This document shows positions 15,888-23,039 of a stretch of 23,039 bases of DNA, piece by piece (position 1 is the stretch's first letter; each line of letters opens with the position of its first letter). The translations under genes and the position numbers were made by a program. The notes under the pieces were generated by a model. The model was not told where the DNA came from and did not search any database. It saw only the letters and a program-made list of their open reading frames with translations. Source of the stretch: Aquificota bacterium (GTDB taxonomy: Bacteria > Aquificota > Aquificia > Aquificales > Hydrogenothermaceae); assembly GCA_013153795.1 (NCBI GenBank), contig JAADDV010000030.1, positions 1-23,039 of the forward strand. Direction: 5' to 3'.

Positions 15888-18764
15888 TTAGGCTTTATAA
15901 ATCTTGATAGCACATTTTTTGTAGTCAGTTTGTTTTGAGATTGGACATGTAGCATCTAAAGTAACTTTGTTAATAAATACCCTTTCATCAAACCATGGTA
16001 TAAATACAAGACCTCTAGGTGGTCTGTTTCTTCCTCTTGTTTTAACACGAACTTTAACTTTTCCACGTCTAGATTCTACCCAAACGAGGTCATTATCTTT
16101 AACTCCAAGTTTTTCAGCATCTTTAGGGTTCATATAACATAAAGCTTCTGGAACAGCTCTATAAAGTTCTGGAACTCTCATTGTCATTGTTCCAGAGTGC
16201 CAGTGCTCAAGAACCCTTCCTGTAGCAAGCCAGAATGGATATTCATTATCTGGTGGCTCAGGAGGATCCATATATGGTCTGAAGAATATTTTAGTTTTGT
16301 TTGTAAGGTCTACTTTTTGATTATCAGTAACGTCAAAGAGATTTCCTCTTGGAAGTTTTTTAAGAGCTGGTCCATAGAATGCAAATTTTCCATCTTTAGG
16401 AGCTCTTCCAGCTTCTATTTCTTTTCTTGCATATGGGTCATAGTCAGCATTAAATCTCCATGGTGTTTCTTTTCCATCAACTACTGGCCATCTAAGACCT
16501 CTTACTCTGTGATATGTATCGAAATCTGCAAGATCGTGACCATGTCCTAAACCAAACAGTCTGTATTCTTCCCATAAAGCTTTTTCTATGAAGAAACCAT
16601 ATCCTTTCCACTCTTTTCCATCTACCCCAATAATCTTTCTCTTATCTCCTACTGCTAATGTATTTGGATGAATTTCTCCAGTATTAGGATTTTTAGCAAC
16701 TGGTTGAGGATATCTTAAATCTACATCAGGAATTGTTTTCTTAAATACTTTTTCTGCGAATAATACATCAAATAATGTATCTTCAGGGCTATATCCCATT
16801 TCTTTTGCTTTATCTAAAACATTTGGTAATACTGTTCCATCTGAGAGTTTCCATTCTTTCCATACTTCCTTTAGTTTGAAGAATTTAGAGAATTCAACAA
16901 TATGATAAATATCTGGCATTGCTTCGCCTGGAGCTGTAACTTGCTGTCTCCAGTGTTGTGTTCTTCTTTCAGCATTTCCATAAGCTCCCCATTTTTCATA
17001 AATCATAGCTGCTGGTAAGATGAGGTCTGCAACTTTTGCAGAAATTCCTGGATAAGAATCAGAAACAACAATAAAGTTATCCATTTTTCTAGCAGCTTTA
17101 ATCCAGTGGTTGGCGTTAGCTGTGTCCTGCCATGGGTTACATACTTGAACCCAAGCAAATTTAATTTTTCCATCTTCAAGGTCTCTCATAATTTTGACAA
17201 TATGAGAACCAACTTTTGGATTTATTGTTCCATGAGGAATATGCCAGATTTTCTCTGCAATCTTTCTGTGTTTAGGATTAAATACTACCATGTCAGCAGG
17301 AAGTCTATGAGCAAATGTTCCAACTTCCCTTGCTGTTCCACAAGCAGAAGGCTGTCCCGTAATAGAGAAAGCACCATTACCAGGTTGAGCTTGCTTTCCT
17401 AATAGGTGGTGAAGCATATAAGCTTGCTCGTTTACCCATGTACCTCTTGTGTGCTGGTTGAATCCCATTGTCCAGAATGTGACAGCTTTTCTGTTCTTAT
17501 CTATATAAAGTTCTGCCATTTTCTTAAGTTTTTCTTTAAACTGCTCTAAAGGTTCGTCTGGGTCTCCTTTTGCAATCCTAGCAACATAATCAAGAGTATA
17601 AGGAGCAAGAGCTTTTTTGAAGTCTTCAAAAGAAATAATCCAGTGTTTTCCAGCTTGTTTAGCATGTTTCATTTCAATAGTATCGCCTTCTTTGTATCCA
17701 TAAATACTAAGAGCCTGCGCTTCTAATGGAGATACTTTTTTAGCAACCTGTTTTCTAACAGTTTCCCTTTCTTTATCAGTGAAACTTGGGTGGTCTGGAG
17801 TTCTCATTCCATAACCAATATCTATATAACCTGTTGTAAATACACAGTATTTATTTACAAAATCCCAATCTATAGCTTCTGGATGATTGTAAACTATCTC
17901 TCTTGCGATATAGTTTGCTATTGCTAGGTCTGTTTGTGGTCTGAAAACAATATCAATATCAGCTAAGTCCATAGTTCTATGTCTAAAAGTAGATAAAACA
18001 ACTACTTGAACTCTTTCTGGGTCTGAAAGTTTTCTATCTGTCACCCTAGCCCAAAGAATAGGGTGCATTTCTGCCATATTTGAGCCCCAGACAAAGAACG
18101 TATCTGTAAGCTCAATGTCATCATAACAGCCTGGAGGTTCATCAATACCATAAGTTTGGATGAATGCTGCAACAGCCGATGCCATACAGTGTCTTGCGTT
18201 AGGGTCAATATTATTAGACCTAAAACCAGCTTTCATAAGTTTTGCAGCTGCATACCCTTCCATAATTGTGTACTGTCCAGAACCAAAAATAGCTACTCCT
18301 TCAGGTCCAAGTTCGTTATATGCTTTTTTGAATTGTTCTGCCATAACTTCATAAGCCTTCTGCCAGCTAACAGGTTTGAATTTACCTTTTTTGTCAAATT
18401 CTCCTTTCTCATTCATTCTAAGAAGTGGTTTAGTTAAACGGTCAGCACCATACATGATTTTTGCGGTGAAGTATCCTTTAATACAGTTTAGACCTCTGTT
18501 AACAGGAGCTTTTGGGTCTCCTTTTACTGCAACAATTCTGTCATCTTTTACCGCAATCATAATACCGCAACCTGTTCCACAAAAGCGGCAAACTGCCTTA
18601 TCCCATCTCCATCCACTTTCTGCTCCTGTTGCTGCTGCAAGAGCTTCCTCAGGGACTTCCATTCCAACAGCACTTGCTGCTGCTACTGCAGCGGCAGTCT
18701 TAAGGAAATCCCTACGGGTCATTTCAAAACCCGTTTCTTGTGTTTTCTTTTCTTTTACCTCCAT
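15888..18764 (-). CDS. napA: NapA, catalytic subunit of periplasmic nitrate reductase
   Basis: This is the molybdenum enzyme that reduces nitrate to nitrite in the periplasm. The 958-residue precursor has a twin-arginine signal, TRRDFLK at 16-22 followed by an Ala-rich hydrophobic stretch to about residue 45. Next come the 4Fe-4S cysteines Cys59, Cys62, Cys66 and Cys94 and the molybdenum ligand Cys193 in NARHCMASAV. The molybdopterin-binding domains and a C-terminal dinucleotide-binding domain (LATGRVLEHWHSGTMT onwards) are complete. Length is near that of epsilonproteobacterial NapA and longer than the E. coli enzyme. GAGGAG ends six bases before the ATG; a second in-frame ATG at codon 15 is less well placed. 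It heads the nap operon. Confidence 0.96.
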   Translation of the reverse strand: MEVKEKKTQETGFEMTRRDFLKTAAAVAAASAVGMEVPEEALAAATGAESGWRWDKAVCRFCGTGCGIMIAVKDDRIVAVKGDPKAPVNRGLNCIKGYFTAKIMYGADRLTKPLLRMNEKGEFDKKGKFKPVSWQKAYEVMAEQFKKAYNELGPEGVAIFGSGQYTIMEGYAAAKLMKAGFRSNNIDPNARHCMASAVAAFIQTYGIDEPPGCYDDIELTDTFFVWGSNMAEMHPILWARVTDRKLSDPERVQVVVLSTFRHRTMDLADIDIVFRPQTDLAIANYIAREIVYNHPEAIDWDFVNKYCVFTTGYIDIGYGMRTPDHPSFTDKERETVRKQVAKKVSPLEAQALSIYGYKEGDTIEMKHAKQAGKHWIISFEDFKKALAPYTLDYVARIAKGDPDEPLEQFKEKLKKMAELYIDKNRKAVTFWTMGFNQHTRGTWVNEQAYMLHHLLGKQAQPGNGAFSITGQPSACGTAREVGTFAHRLPADMVVFNPKHRKIAEKIWHIPHGTINPKVGSHIVKIMRDLEDGKIKFAWVQVCNPWQDTANANHWIKAARKMDNFIVVSDSYPGISAKVADLILPAAMIYEKWGAYGNAERRTQHWRQQVTAPGEAMPDIYHIVEFSKFFKLKEVWKEWKLSDGTVLPNVLDKAKEMGYSPEDTLFDVLFAEKVFKKTIPDVDLRYPQPVAKNPNTGEIHPNTLAVGDKRKIIGVDGKEWKGYGFFIEKALWEEYRLFGLGHGHDLADFDTYHRVRGLRWPVVDGKETPWRFNADYDPYARKEIEAGRAPKDGKFAFYGPALKKLPRGNLFDVTDNQKVDLTNKTKIFFRPYMDPPEPPDNEYPFWLATGRVLEHWHSGTMTMRVPELYRAVPEALCYMNPKDAEKLGVKDNDLVWVESRRGKVKVRVKTRGRNRPPRGLVFIPWFDERVFINKVTLDATCPISKQTDYKKCAIKIYKA

Positions 18765-18777
18765 TTTCTACTCCTCA

Positions 18778-18831
18778 CCTGGAATAAACCAGGGCTGGGA
18801 TATTTCTATTCCGCCTTAACCCAGCTGGCGG
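18778..18831 (-). ncRNA. Candidate structured leader of the napA mRNA
   Basis: Read on the minus strand, CCGCC (18831-18827) can pair with GGCGG (18815-18811), and CTGGG (18824-18820) can pair with CCCAG (18799-18795). The two stems interleave, as in an H-type pseudoknot. A third hairpin, CCTGG (18793-18789) with CCAGG (18782-18778), ends one base before the GAGGAG ribosome site of napA. The GC content stands out from the AT-rich surroundings. I do not recognise a known riboswitch class. The stems are only five base pairs each, so chance is possible. Confidence 0.35.
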
Positions 18832-18838
18832 TTTTTTT
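18811..18838 (+). terminator. Possible intrinsic terminator in the plus orientation
   Basis: CCGCC (18811-18815) and GGCGG (18827-18831) form a five-pair stem with an eleven-base loop, directly followed by seven T residues on the plus strand. That is terminator-like for plus-strand transcription, but upstream on that strand lies only the antisense of napA. It could stop antisense transcripts. The same bases form part of the candidate napA leader on the other strand. Confidence 0.3.
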
Positions 18839-18858
18839 ATGGAAAAATAAGGATTGTT

Positions 18859-18874
18859 TATGAGATAAATCACA
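18859..18874. promoter_or_regulatory. Candidate Crp/Fnr-family operator near napA
   Basis: TATGAGATAAATCACA fits TGTGA-N6-TCACA at nine of ten defined positions, and fits the FNR pattern less well (minus-strand core GTGAT-N4-CTCAT). It is centred about 102 bases before the napA ATG. It is also about 21 bases before the -35 of the plus-strand promoter at 18888. It could serve either gene; an ATAAAA stretch about 30 bases away on the minus strand is at class II spacing for napA. Confidence 0.45.
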
Positions 18875-18887
18875 GAAAGATAGTCTA

Positions 18888-18915
18888 TTGACATGTAGGA
18901 TTGTTTTCATATAAA
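18888..18915 (+). promoter_or_regulatory. Strong sigma70-like promoter facing the Crp/Fnr regulator gene
   Basis: TTGACA (18888-18893, a perfect -35) and TATAAA (18910-18915, one mismatch) are separated by 16 bases. The predicted start is near 18922, giving a leader of about 174 bases before the regulator ATG, with the perfect FNR-type box inside the transcribed region. This is the best promoter match in the window. Confidence 0.55.
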
Positions 18916-19029
18916 AATAGGCATTTCCTGCCACTGCTATACCCATCACTAAACCTTATTTATATTTTTATTTTAAATTTAAATATTAATTATCGATAAT
19001 AAAACTGTAAATTTTTAGACACACATTCA

Positions 19030-19043
19030 TTGATTTTTATCAA
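19030..19043. promoter_or_regulatory. Perfect FNR-type palindrome upstream of the Crp/Fnr regulator gene
   Basis: TTGATTTTTATCAA matches TTGAT-N4-ATCAA exactly. It ends 52 bases before the regulator ATG. Its left half could double as a -35 (TTGATT), with TAAATT 17 bases downstream (19053-19058) as -10. Binding there would block transcription, suggesting autorepression. Activation is the alternative if the true start lies near 19078. Confidence 0.75.
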
Positions 19044-19095
19044 CTTAACATATAAATTTAAACTTCCCAAGAAAATAAAAGGCGGTGAGGGAATC

Positions 19096-19728
19096 ATGCA
19101 TCTCAAGGAGATTTATCTTTTTAAAAATCTTTCAGAGGAAAATTTAAAAACTTTAGAACAGTTTTCTTATGAAAAAACTTTTGATAAAGGAGATATTTTA
19201 TTTTATGAAGGAGAAGAACCAGAAAACTTATTCATCCTTACAGAAGGAATTGTTAGAGTTTATAAAACTGATTTTAAAGGGCATGAAATAACCCTTCACC
19301 ATTTTTATCCTGTTTCTCTAATTGCTGAACTTGCAAATTTTGAAAGAATGTATTATCCAGCTACAGCTGAATTTGAAACGCAAGGAAAGGTTCTTGCAGT
19401 CAATTTTGAGCTTTTTGAAAAGGAACTTTTAAAAAATCCTACTCTATCTTATGAGATTTTAAAATCTCTCTTATACAAAATTAAAATATTAGACAATGTA
19501 ATTGTTCAAAATCTTATGATGGATGCTGTTTCTAGAGTTGCTAAATTTATTTATGAGCATGAGGATTTATTTATGACTTTAAAACACAATAAAATAGCTT
19601 CTGTTTTAAATATAACTCCTGAAACCTTATCTAGAGTATTAAAAAAGTTTAGAGAGAAGGGTATTTTAGTAAAAGAAAAAAGTGGATATAAAATTGTAGA
19701 TAAGGAAAAATTAAAAAAATATTTTTAG
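19096..19728 (+). CDS. Crp/Fnr-family transcription regulator without cysteines (DNR/NssR-like)
   Basis: The 210-residue protein has an N-terminal cyclic-nucleotide-binding-type beta-barrel (about 5-115), a dimerisation helix (116-140) and a C-terminal winged helix. The recognition helix, residues 175-185 (PETLSRVLKKF), carries Glu176, Ser179 and Arg180. This E-x-x-S-R pattern contacts TTGAT half-sites in FNR. The protein has no cysteine, so it cannot hold the 4Fe-4S cluster of FNR. It may sense NO through heme like DNR or NssR, or another signal. The ATG at 19096 follows GGTGAGGG by four bases; the in-frame TTG at 19030 is part of the FNR-type palindrome and is not a credible start. It diverges from napA and is the likely regulator of nap and nir. 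Confidence 0.88.
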   Translation: MHLKEIYLFKNLSEENLKTLEQFSYEKTFDKGDILFYEGEEPENLFILTEGIVRVYKTDFKGHEITLHHFYPVSLIAELANFERMYYPATAEFETQGKVLAVNFELFEKELLKNPTLSYEILKSLLYKIKILDNVIVQNLMMDAVSRVAKFIYEHEDLFMTLKHNKIASVLNITPETLSRVLKKFREKGILVKEKSGYKIVDKEKLKKYF

Positions 19729-19740
19729 AGGAGTATGAAA

Positions 19741-20031
19741 ATGTTAGATAGAGAAAATGTTGTGAAAATAGCAAAGTTAGCTAAGTTACAACTTGATACA
19801 CAAGAAGTTGAAATTTTTTCACAACAATTACCTAAAATTTTGGAATTTATAGAAAAACTTGAAGAACTTGAAACTGAAAATATATTACCTTTCTATGAAT
19901 TAATAGACAAAGAAACTCCTTTAAGAGAAGACATTCCTCAAAAAGGTCTTTCTCAAGAGGAAGCTTTATCTAATGCTCCTGAAAAATTTAATGGATTTTT
20001 TGTAGTTCCTAGAGTTGTTGATAAAGAGTAA
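19741..20031 (+). CDS. gatC: GatC, subunit C of Asp/Glu-tRNA amidotransferase
   Basis: This small subunit of the GatCAB complex converts Glu-tRNA(Gln) and Asp-tRNA(Asn) to Gln- and Asn-tRNA. The 96-residue product begins MLDRENVVKIAKLAKLQL and ends NAPEKFNGFFVVPRVVDKE, both typical of GatC; the middle (LEELETENILPF) matches the family linker. The ATG at 19741 is preferred because GGAG ends seven bases upstream. The ATG at 19735 is only one base from that site. It starts 12 bases after the regulator stop, so the two are co-transcribed. gatA and gatB are not nearby. Confidence 0.92.
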   Translation: MLDRENVVKIAKLAKLQLDTQEVEIFSQQLPKILEFIEKLEELETENILPFYELIDKETPLREDIPQKGLSQEEALSNAPEKFNGFFVVPRVVDKE

Positions 20032-20061
20032 ATTTTATTTATTTAAGGAGGATAGATATAT

Positions 20062-21081
20062 ATGGAAGAAATTCTTGAGCAAAGGGAAGTTGAAGCAAAG
20101 AAAAAGGCTTTAGAAAGCGCCCTTGCCCAAATAGAAAAGAGGTTTGGTAAAGGTTCAGTAATGACCTTTAATTCTGAAGCTATCAAAACAGTTGAAGCTA
20201 TTCCTTCTGGTTCACTTACATTAGACTTAGCTACAGGAATTGGAGGTATTCCAAGAGGAAGAGTAACAGAAATATATGGTCCTGAGTCTTCAGGTAAAAC
20301 AACATTAACTCTTCATATCATTGCTGAAGCTCAAAAAAGAGGCGGTAAAGCTGTTTTTATAGATGCAGAGCATGCTTTTGACCCAAAATATGCTAAAGCT
20401 ATTGGCGTAAATTTAGAAGACTTGATAATTTCTCAACCAGACTATGGAGAGCAAGCTTTAGAAATAGCTGAAACTCTTATAAGAAGTGGTGTTGTTGATG
20501 TTGTAGTTATAGATTCTGTAGCTGCTTTAGTGCCAAAAGCTGAATTAGAAGGGGATATAGAAGATTCTAATGTAGGTCTTCACGCAAGACTTATGTCAAA
20601 AGCTATGAGAGTTTTAAAAGGAGCTGTTAATAAATCAAATACAGCTCTAATCTTAATTAACCAGATTAGGGAAAAAGTAGGGGTTATGTTTGGTAATCCA
20701 GAAACAACTACAGGTGGAAGAGCTATTAAATTCTTCGCTGATATGAGACTTGAAGTAAGAAAAAAAGATTTAAAAGATAGTGGAGAAAAAGTAGGAAGTA
20801 GAGTAAAAGTAAAAGTTGTAAAAAATAAACTAGCACCTCCATTTAAAGAAGCAGAATTTGATGTTATTTATGGGGAAGGAATTTCTAAAGAAGGTGAACT
20901 TTTAGACCTTGGAGAAGAGTTAGGAATTATTAAGAAAAGTGGTGCATGGTATTCTTATGGAGAGCAAAAAATTGGACAGGGGAGAGAAAAAGCAAGAGAG
21001 TTTCTAAAACATAACCCTGAAATCGCCGATGAAATAGAGAAAAAAATCAGGGAGAAACTCTTAAATAATGAAACTCAATGA
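20062..21081 (+). CDS. recA: RecA recombinase
   Basis: The 339-residue product is RecA, the DNA strand-exchange ATPase of homologous recombination. It has the N-terminal helix (KKKALESALAQIEKRFGKGS), Walker A GPESSGKT at 73-80, the Walker B strand VVVIDSVAALVP, and the L2 loop region with GNPETTTGGRAIKFF. Length is normal for the family. AAGGAGG lies ten bases before the ATG. The 30-base gap after gatC holds no clear promoter and no recognisable LexA-type operator, so recA is probably read from upstream. It overlaps pilT by 14 bases. Confidence 0.98.
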   Translation: MEEILEQREVEAKKKALESALAQIEKRFGKGSVMTFNSEAIKTVEAIPSGSLTLDLATGIGGIPRGRVTEIYGPESSGKTTLTLHIIAEAQKRGGKAVFIDAEHAFDPKYAKAIGVNLEDLIISQPDYGEQALEIAETLIRSGVVDVVVIDSVAALVPKAELEGDIEDSNVGLHARLMSKAMRVLKGAVNKSNTALILINQIREKVGVMFGNPETTTGGRAIKFFADMRLEVRKKDLKDSGEKVGSRVKVKVVKNKLAPPFKEAEFDVIYGEGISKEGELLDLGEELGIIKKSGAWYSYGEQKIGQGREKAREFLKHNPEIADEIEKKIREKLLNNETQ

Positions 21082-22180
21082 TATTTTGGTTGAAGCGGTT
21101 AATAAAGGAGCCTCAGACATACACTTAAAAGTAGGGCTCCCTCCAGTAGTAAGAATAAATAAAAAAATTGTTCCTCTTGGATACTTAGGAAGATTAACAG
21201 AGGAGACAATTTTATATTTTTTGGATAAAGTTGTAAAAACAAAAACAAAAAGGTCTGAACTTCTCCAGAAAGGAGAAGTTGACCTTTCTTATTCTATTGC
21301 TGGAGTAAGTAGATTTAGAGTAAATGTATATAAACAGCGAGGAACATATGCTTTTGCTTTTCGTGTTTTAAAAACACATATTCCCAGTTTAGATGAATTA
21401 ATGCTTCCTCCCCAACTTAAAGACATAGCCCTTGCTAATAGAGGACTTATTCTTGTAACAGGTCCAACTGGGTCTGGTAAATCTACTACTTTAGCTTCAA
21501 TGATAGAGTATAGAAATGAAAATAAAAATAATGTAATAGTAACAATAGAAGACCCTATAGAATTTGTTTTTAAAGATAGAAAATCTTATATAGTTCAAAG
21601 GGAAATAGGCGCTGATACATTAAGTTTTTCTTCAGCTTTAAGAGCAGCCTTAAGAGAAGACCCTGATGTTATAATGGTCGGAGAAATGAGAGATATAGAA
21701 ACAATAGAAACAGCTTTAAGGGCTGCAGAAACAGGACACCTTGTATTTTCTACATTACATACTCAAGATGCAAAAGAAACTATAACAAGAATTATAGATG
21801 TTTTTCCGATTGAAAATCAAAACCATATACGATTATTATTATCTGCAACTCTTTATGCTATTATTTCTCAAAGGTTAATCCCAAGGAAAGACGGAGAAGG
21901 AGTTGTCCCTGCTGTTGAAATTTTAATAAATGAAGGAGCTGTTAGAGAAGCTATTGCTGATAGGGAAAAATTCCACGATATAAGAAAATTAATGGAAAAA
22001 GGAAGAGAACAGTATGGTATGCAAACATTTGACCAATCTATACTAGACCTTTATAATAAGGGCTATATTTCTTATGAAGATACGTTAGCATATGCATCTA
22101 ATCCAGCTGATTTGGAATTAAAAATAAAAGGTATTTCTTCTTCAGAAGATTATGGAACAGGTTTCTTTGAAGATATTTAA
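21068..22180 (+). CDS. pilT: PilT, type IV pilus retraction ATPase
   Basis: The 370-residue cytoplasmic hexameric ATPase powers pilus retraction and twitching motility. Visible motifs are an N-terminal domain starting LNDILVEAVNKGASDIHLKVG, Walker A GPTGSGKS (132-139), the Asp box around TIEDPIEF, Walker B VIMVGEMRD (201-209) and the His box HLVFSTLHT (224-232). A C-terminal AVREAIADREK segment corresponds to the AIRNLIRE retraction motif in altered form. The first 14 bases lie inside the end of recA, so translation is coupled. PilB and the other pilus genes are not in the window. PilU is possible but less likely on motif grounds. Confidence 0.92.
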   Translation: MKLNDILVEAVNKGASDIHLKVGLPPVVRINKKIVPLGYLGRLTEETILYFLDKVVKTKTKRSELLQKGEVDLSYSIAGVSRFRVNVYKQRGTYAFAFRVLKTHIPSLDELMLPPQLKDIALANRGLILVTGPTGSGKSTTLASMIEYRNENKNNVIVTIEDPIEFVFKDRKSYIVQREIGADTLSFSSALRAALREDPDVIMVGEMRDIETIETALRAAETGHLVFSTLHTQDAKETITRIIDVFPIENQNHIRLLLSATLYAIISQRLIPRKDGEGVVPAVEILINEGAVREAIADREKFHDIRKLMEKGREQYGMQTFDQSILDLYNKGYISYEDTLAYASNPADLELKIKGISSSEDYGTGFFEDI

Positions 22181-22195
22181 ATATTTCTAGTTTTT

Positions 22196-22615
22196 ATGGA
22201 AAAAGCTAAATCATATGCTTTTCAGCTTCTTTCAAAAAAGGATTATTTTTCTGAAGAATTAAAAAGAAAATTATCTCAAAAAGGTTTTAATGAAGAAGAA
22301 ATAGAAAAAACCATTCAATATCTTCAAGAAAAAAATTATCTTAATGATGAAGAGTTAAAAAAAAGATATATACAAAAATATCTAGAAAAAGGGAAAAGTT
22401 TAGTTTATATAAAAAACAAGCTTTTTCAAAAAGGTATTAATTCAAATATAAATATTTCCTTTGAAGAAGAATTAGAAGCAGCTTTATATACCCTTCGATT
22501 TAAGTATAAAAAAGGAAGAAACTATAAAGAAATAGTAAAATTTTTATCTTATAGAGGTTTTTCATATGAAGTTATTTTAGAAGCATATAAAATTTTTGTT
22601 GAAGAGAAAAAATGA
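22196..22615 (+). CDS. recX: RecX, RecA regulatory protein
   Basis: The 139-residue, Lys/Glu-rich, all-helical protein has the three-helix repeat pattern of RecX. The start KAKSYAFQLLSKKDYFSEELKRKL and EEEIEKTIQYLQEKNYLNDEELKKRYI are typical; a second repeat ends GFSYEVILEAYKIF. RecX binds RecA filaments and limits their activity. It lies close to recA with only pilT between, which supports the call. No good ribosome site precedes the ATG, so its expression may be low or coupled. The stop codon overlaps the next gene start as ATGA. Confidence 0.85.
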   Translation: MEKAKSYAFQLLSKKDYFSEELKRKLSQKGFNEEEIEKTIQYLQEKNYLNDEELKKRYIQKYLEKGKSLVYIKNKLFQKGINSNINISFEEELEAALYTLRFKYKKGRNYKEIVKFLSYRGFSYEVILEAYKIFVEEKK

Positions 22616-23039
22616 AAATATTGACTGAAAAAGATTTACCTTTAAAGGAAGAAACTGTTTGCACCATTGGAAGTTTTGACGGACTTCACATTGGCCATAA
22701 AAAGATTTTAGATAAAGTAAAAGAAAAAGCTAAAAAAACAAAAAGAAAATCTCTTGTGATAACTTTTGACCCAAATCCAAAAAAGTTTTTATCTCCAGAA
22801 AAAGTTCCTTGTAATATTATTGATATAGAAACAAAAAATGAACTTTTAAAAAAAGAAGGTATTGATTATTTATTTATAATTAAATTTGATGAAGATTTTA
22901 GTAAAATTTCTGCAAAATCTTTTTTAAGATTTCTTGTAGAAAATCTTAAATGTAAACATATTGTTGTAGGTTATGATTGGCAATTTGGATATAAAAAAGA
23001 AGGAAATGTATATTTGGCAGAAAAATTTGAAAAAGAATT
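22612..23039 (+). CDS. ribF: RibF, bifunctional riboflavin kinase/FAD synthetase, partial
   Basis: The gene runs off the right edge; the first 142 codons are visible. They cover most of the N-terminal FAD synthetase (nucleotidyltransferase) domain. The motif TIGSFDGLHIGHKKIL (HxGH type, about residues 18-33) binds ATP, and VITFDPNPKKFL and VVGYDWQFGYKKEG are family signatures. RibF converts riboflavin to FMN and FAD; the kinase domain would lie beyond the window. The ATG overlaps the recX stop, so it belongs to the same transcript. Confidence 0.92.
   Translation, partial: MKILTEKDLPLKEETVCTIGSFDGLHIGHKKILDKVKEKAKKTKRKSLVITFDPNPKKFLSPEKVPCNIIDIETKNELLKKEGIDYLFIIKFDEDFSKISAKSFLRFLVENLKCKHIVVGYDWQFGYKKEGNVYLAEKFEKE

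Noticed and set aside
18920..18932. Short inverted repeat GGCA-N5-TGCC in the divergent region
   Set aside because: Four-base arms are too short to support a site or hairpin.
18940..18946. TACCCAT, a match to the NarL/NarP heptamer, near napA
   Set aside because: A single seven-base degenerate match is expected by chance, and no paired heptamer or NarL-type regulator is seen.
1..23039. CRISPR array, insertion sequence, tRNA, rRNA or phage attachment site
   Set aside because: No regular repeats, transposase or integrase genes, terminal repeats or tRNA-like stretches were noticed while reading; I could not run a dedicated search.

Overview
The window is AT-rich DNA that looks like a thermophilic chemolithotroph of the Aquificota, most likely the Hydrogenothermaceae (Sulfurihydrogenibium/Persephonella type). 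This is inferred from three things: Lys/Glu/Ile-rich proteins, a Nudix hydrolase that closely resembles the Aquifex Ap4A hydrolase as I remember it, and a nap gene order shared with Epsilonproteobacteria. No database search was possible.

Layout. All genes from 1 to 18764 are on the minus strand and all genes from 19096 to 23039 are on the plus strand. They diverge from one 331-base regulatory region. Reading the minus strand from that region: (a) a complete periplasmic nitrate reductase operon, napA-napG-napH-napB-napF-napL-napD (18764 to 11745); (b) a short promoter region with an FNR-type site; (c) a nitrite reductase operon: a PAS-domain protein, an outer-membrane porin, nirS (cytochrome cd1), a nirN-like gene, nirJ, a VapBC-type toxin-antitoxin pair, and nirF (11650 to 3657); (d) housekeeping genes: hom (homoserine dehydrogenase), a DASS anion transporter, a Nudix hydrolase, and a truncated LpxL/HtrB-type acyltransferase at the left edge. 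On the plus strand: a cysteine-free Crp/Fnr-family regulator, gatC, recA, pilT, recX and a truncated ribF at the right edge.

How it works together. NapGH would pass quinol electrons to NapB and NapA, which reduce nitrate to nitrite in the periplasm. NirS would reduce nitrite to NO with heme d1, matured by NirJ, NirF and the NirN-like protein. No NO reductase, N2O reductase, napC, nirE or nirDLGH lies here. The Crp/Fnr-type regulator has an E-x-x-S-R recognition helix, a perfect TTGAT-N4-ATCAA box in front of its own gene, a near-perfect box in front of the nir operon, and a weaker site near napA. It is therefore the likely local controller.

Most unusual points: an Aer-like PAS domain apparently joined to a ribbon-helix-helix DNA-binding motif, heading the nir operon; a NirN-like protein with a second, C-terminal cytochrome c domain; a possible pseudoknot-like leader before napA; a toxin-antitoxin pair inside the heme d1 genes; and recA/recX read from the denitrification regulator's transcript. 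No mobile element, CRISPR array, tRNA or rRNA was recognised. The only gap over 300 bases is the divergent region 18765-19095, and its contents are listed.
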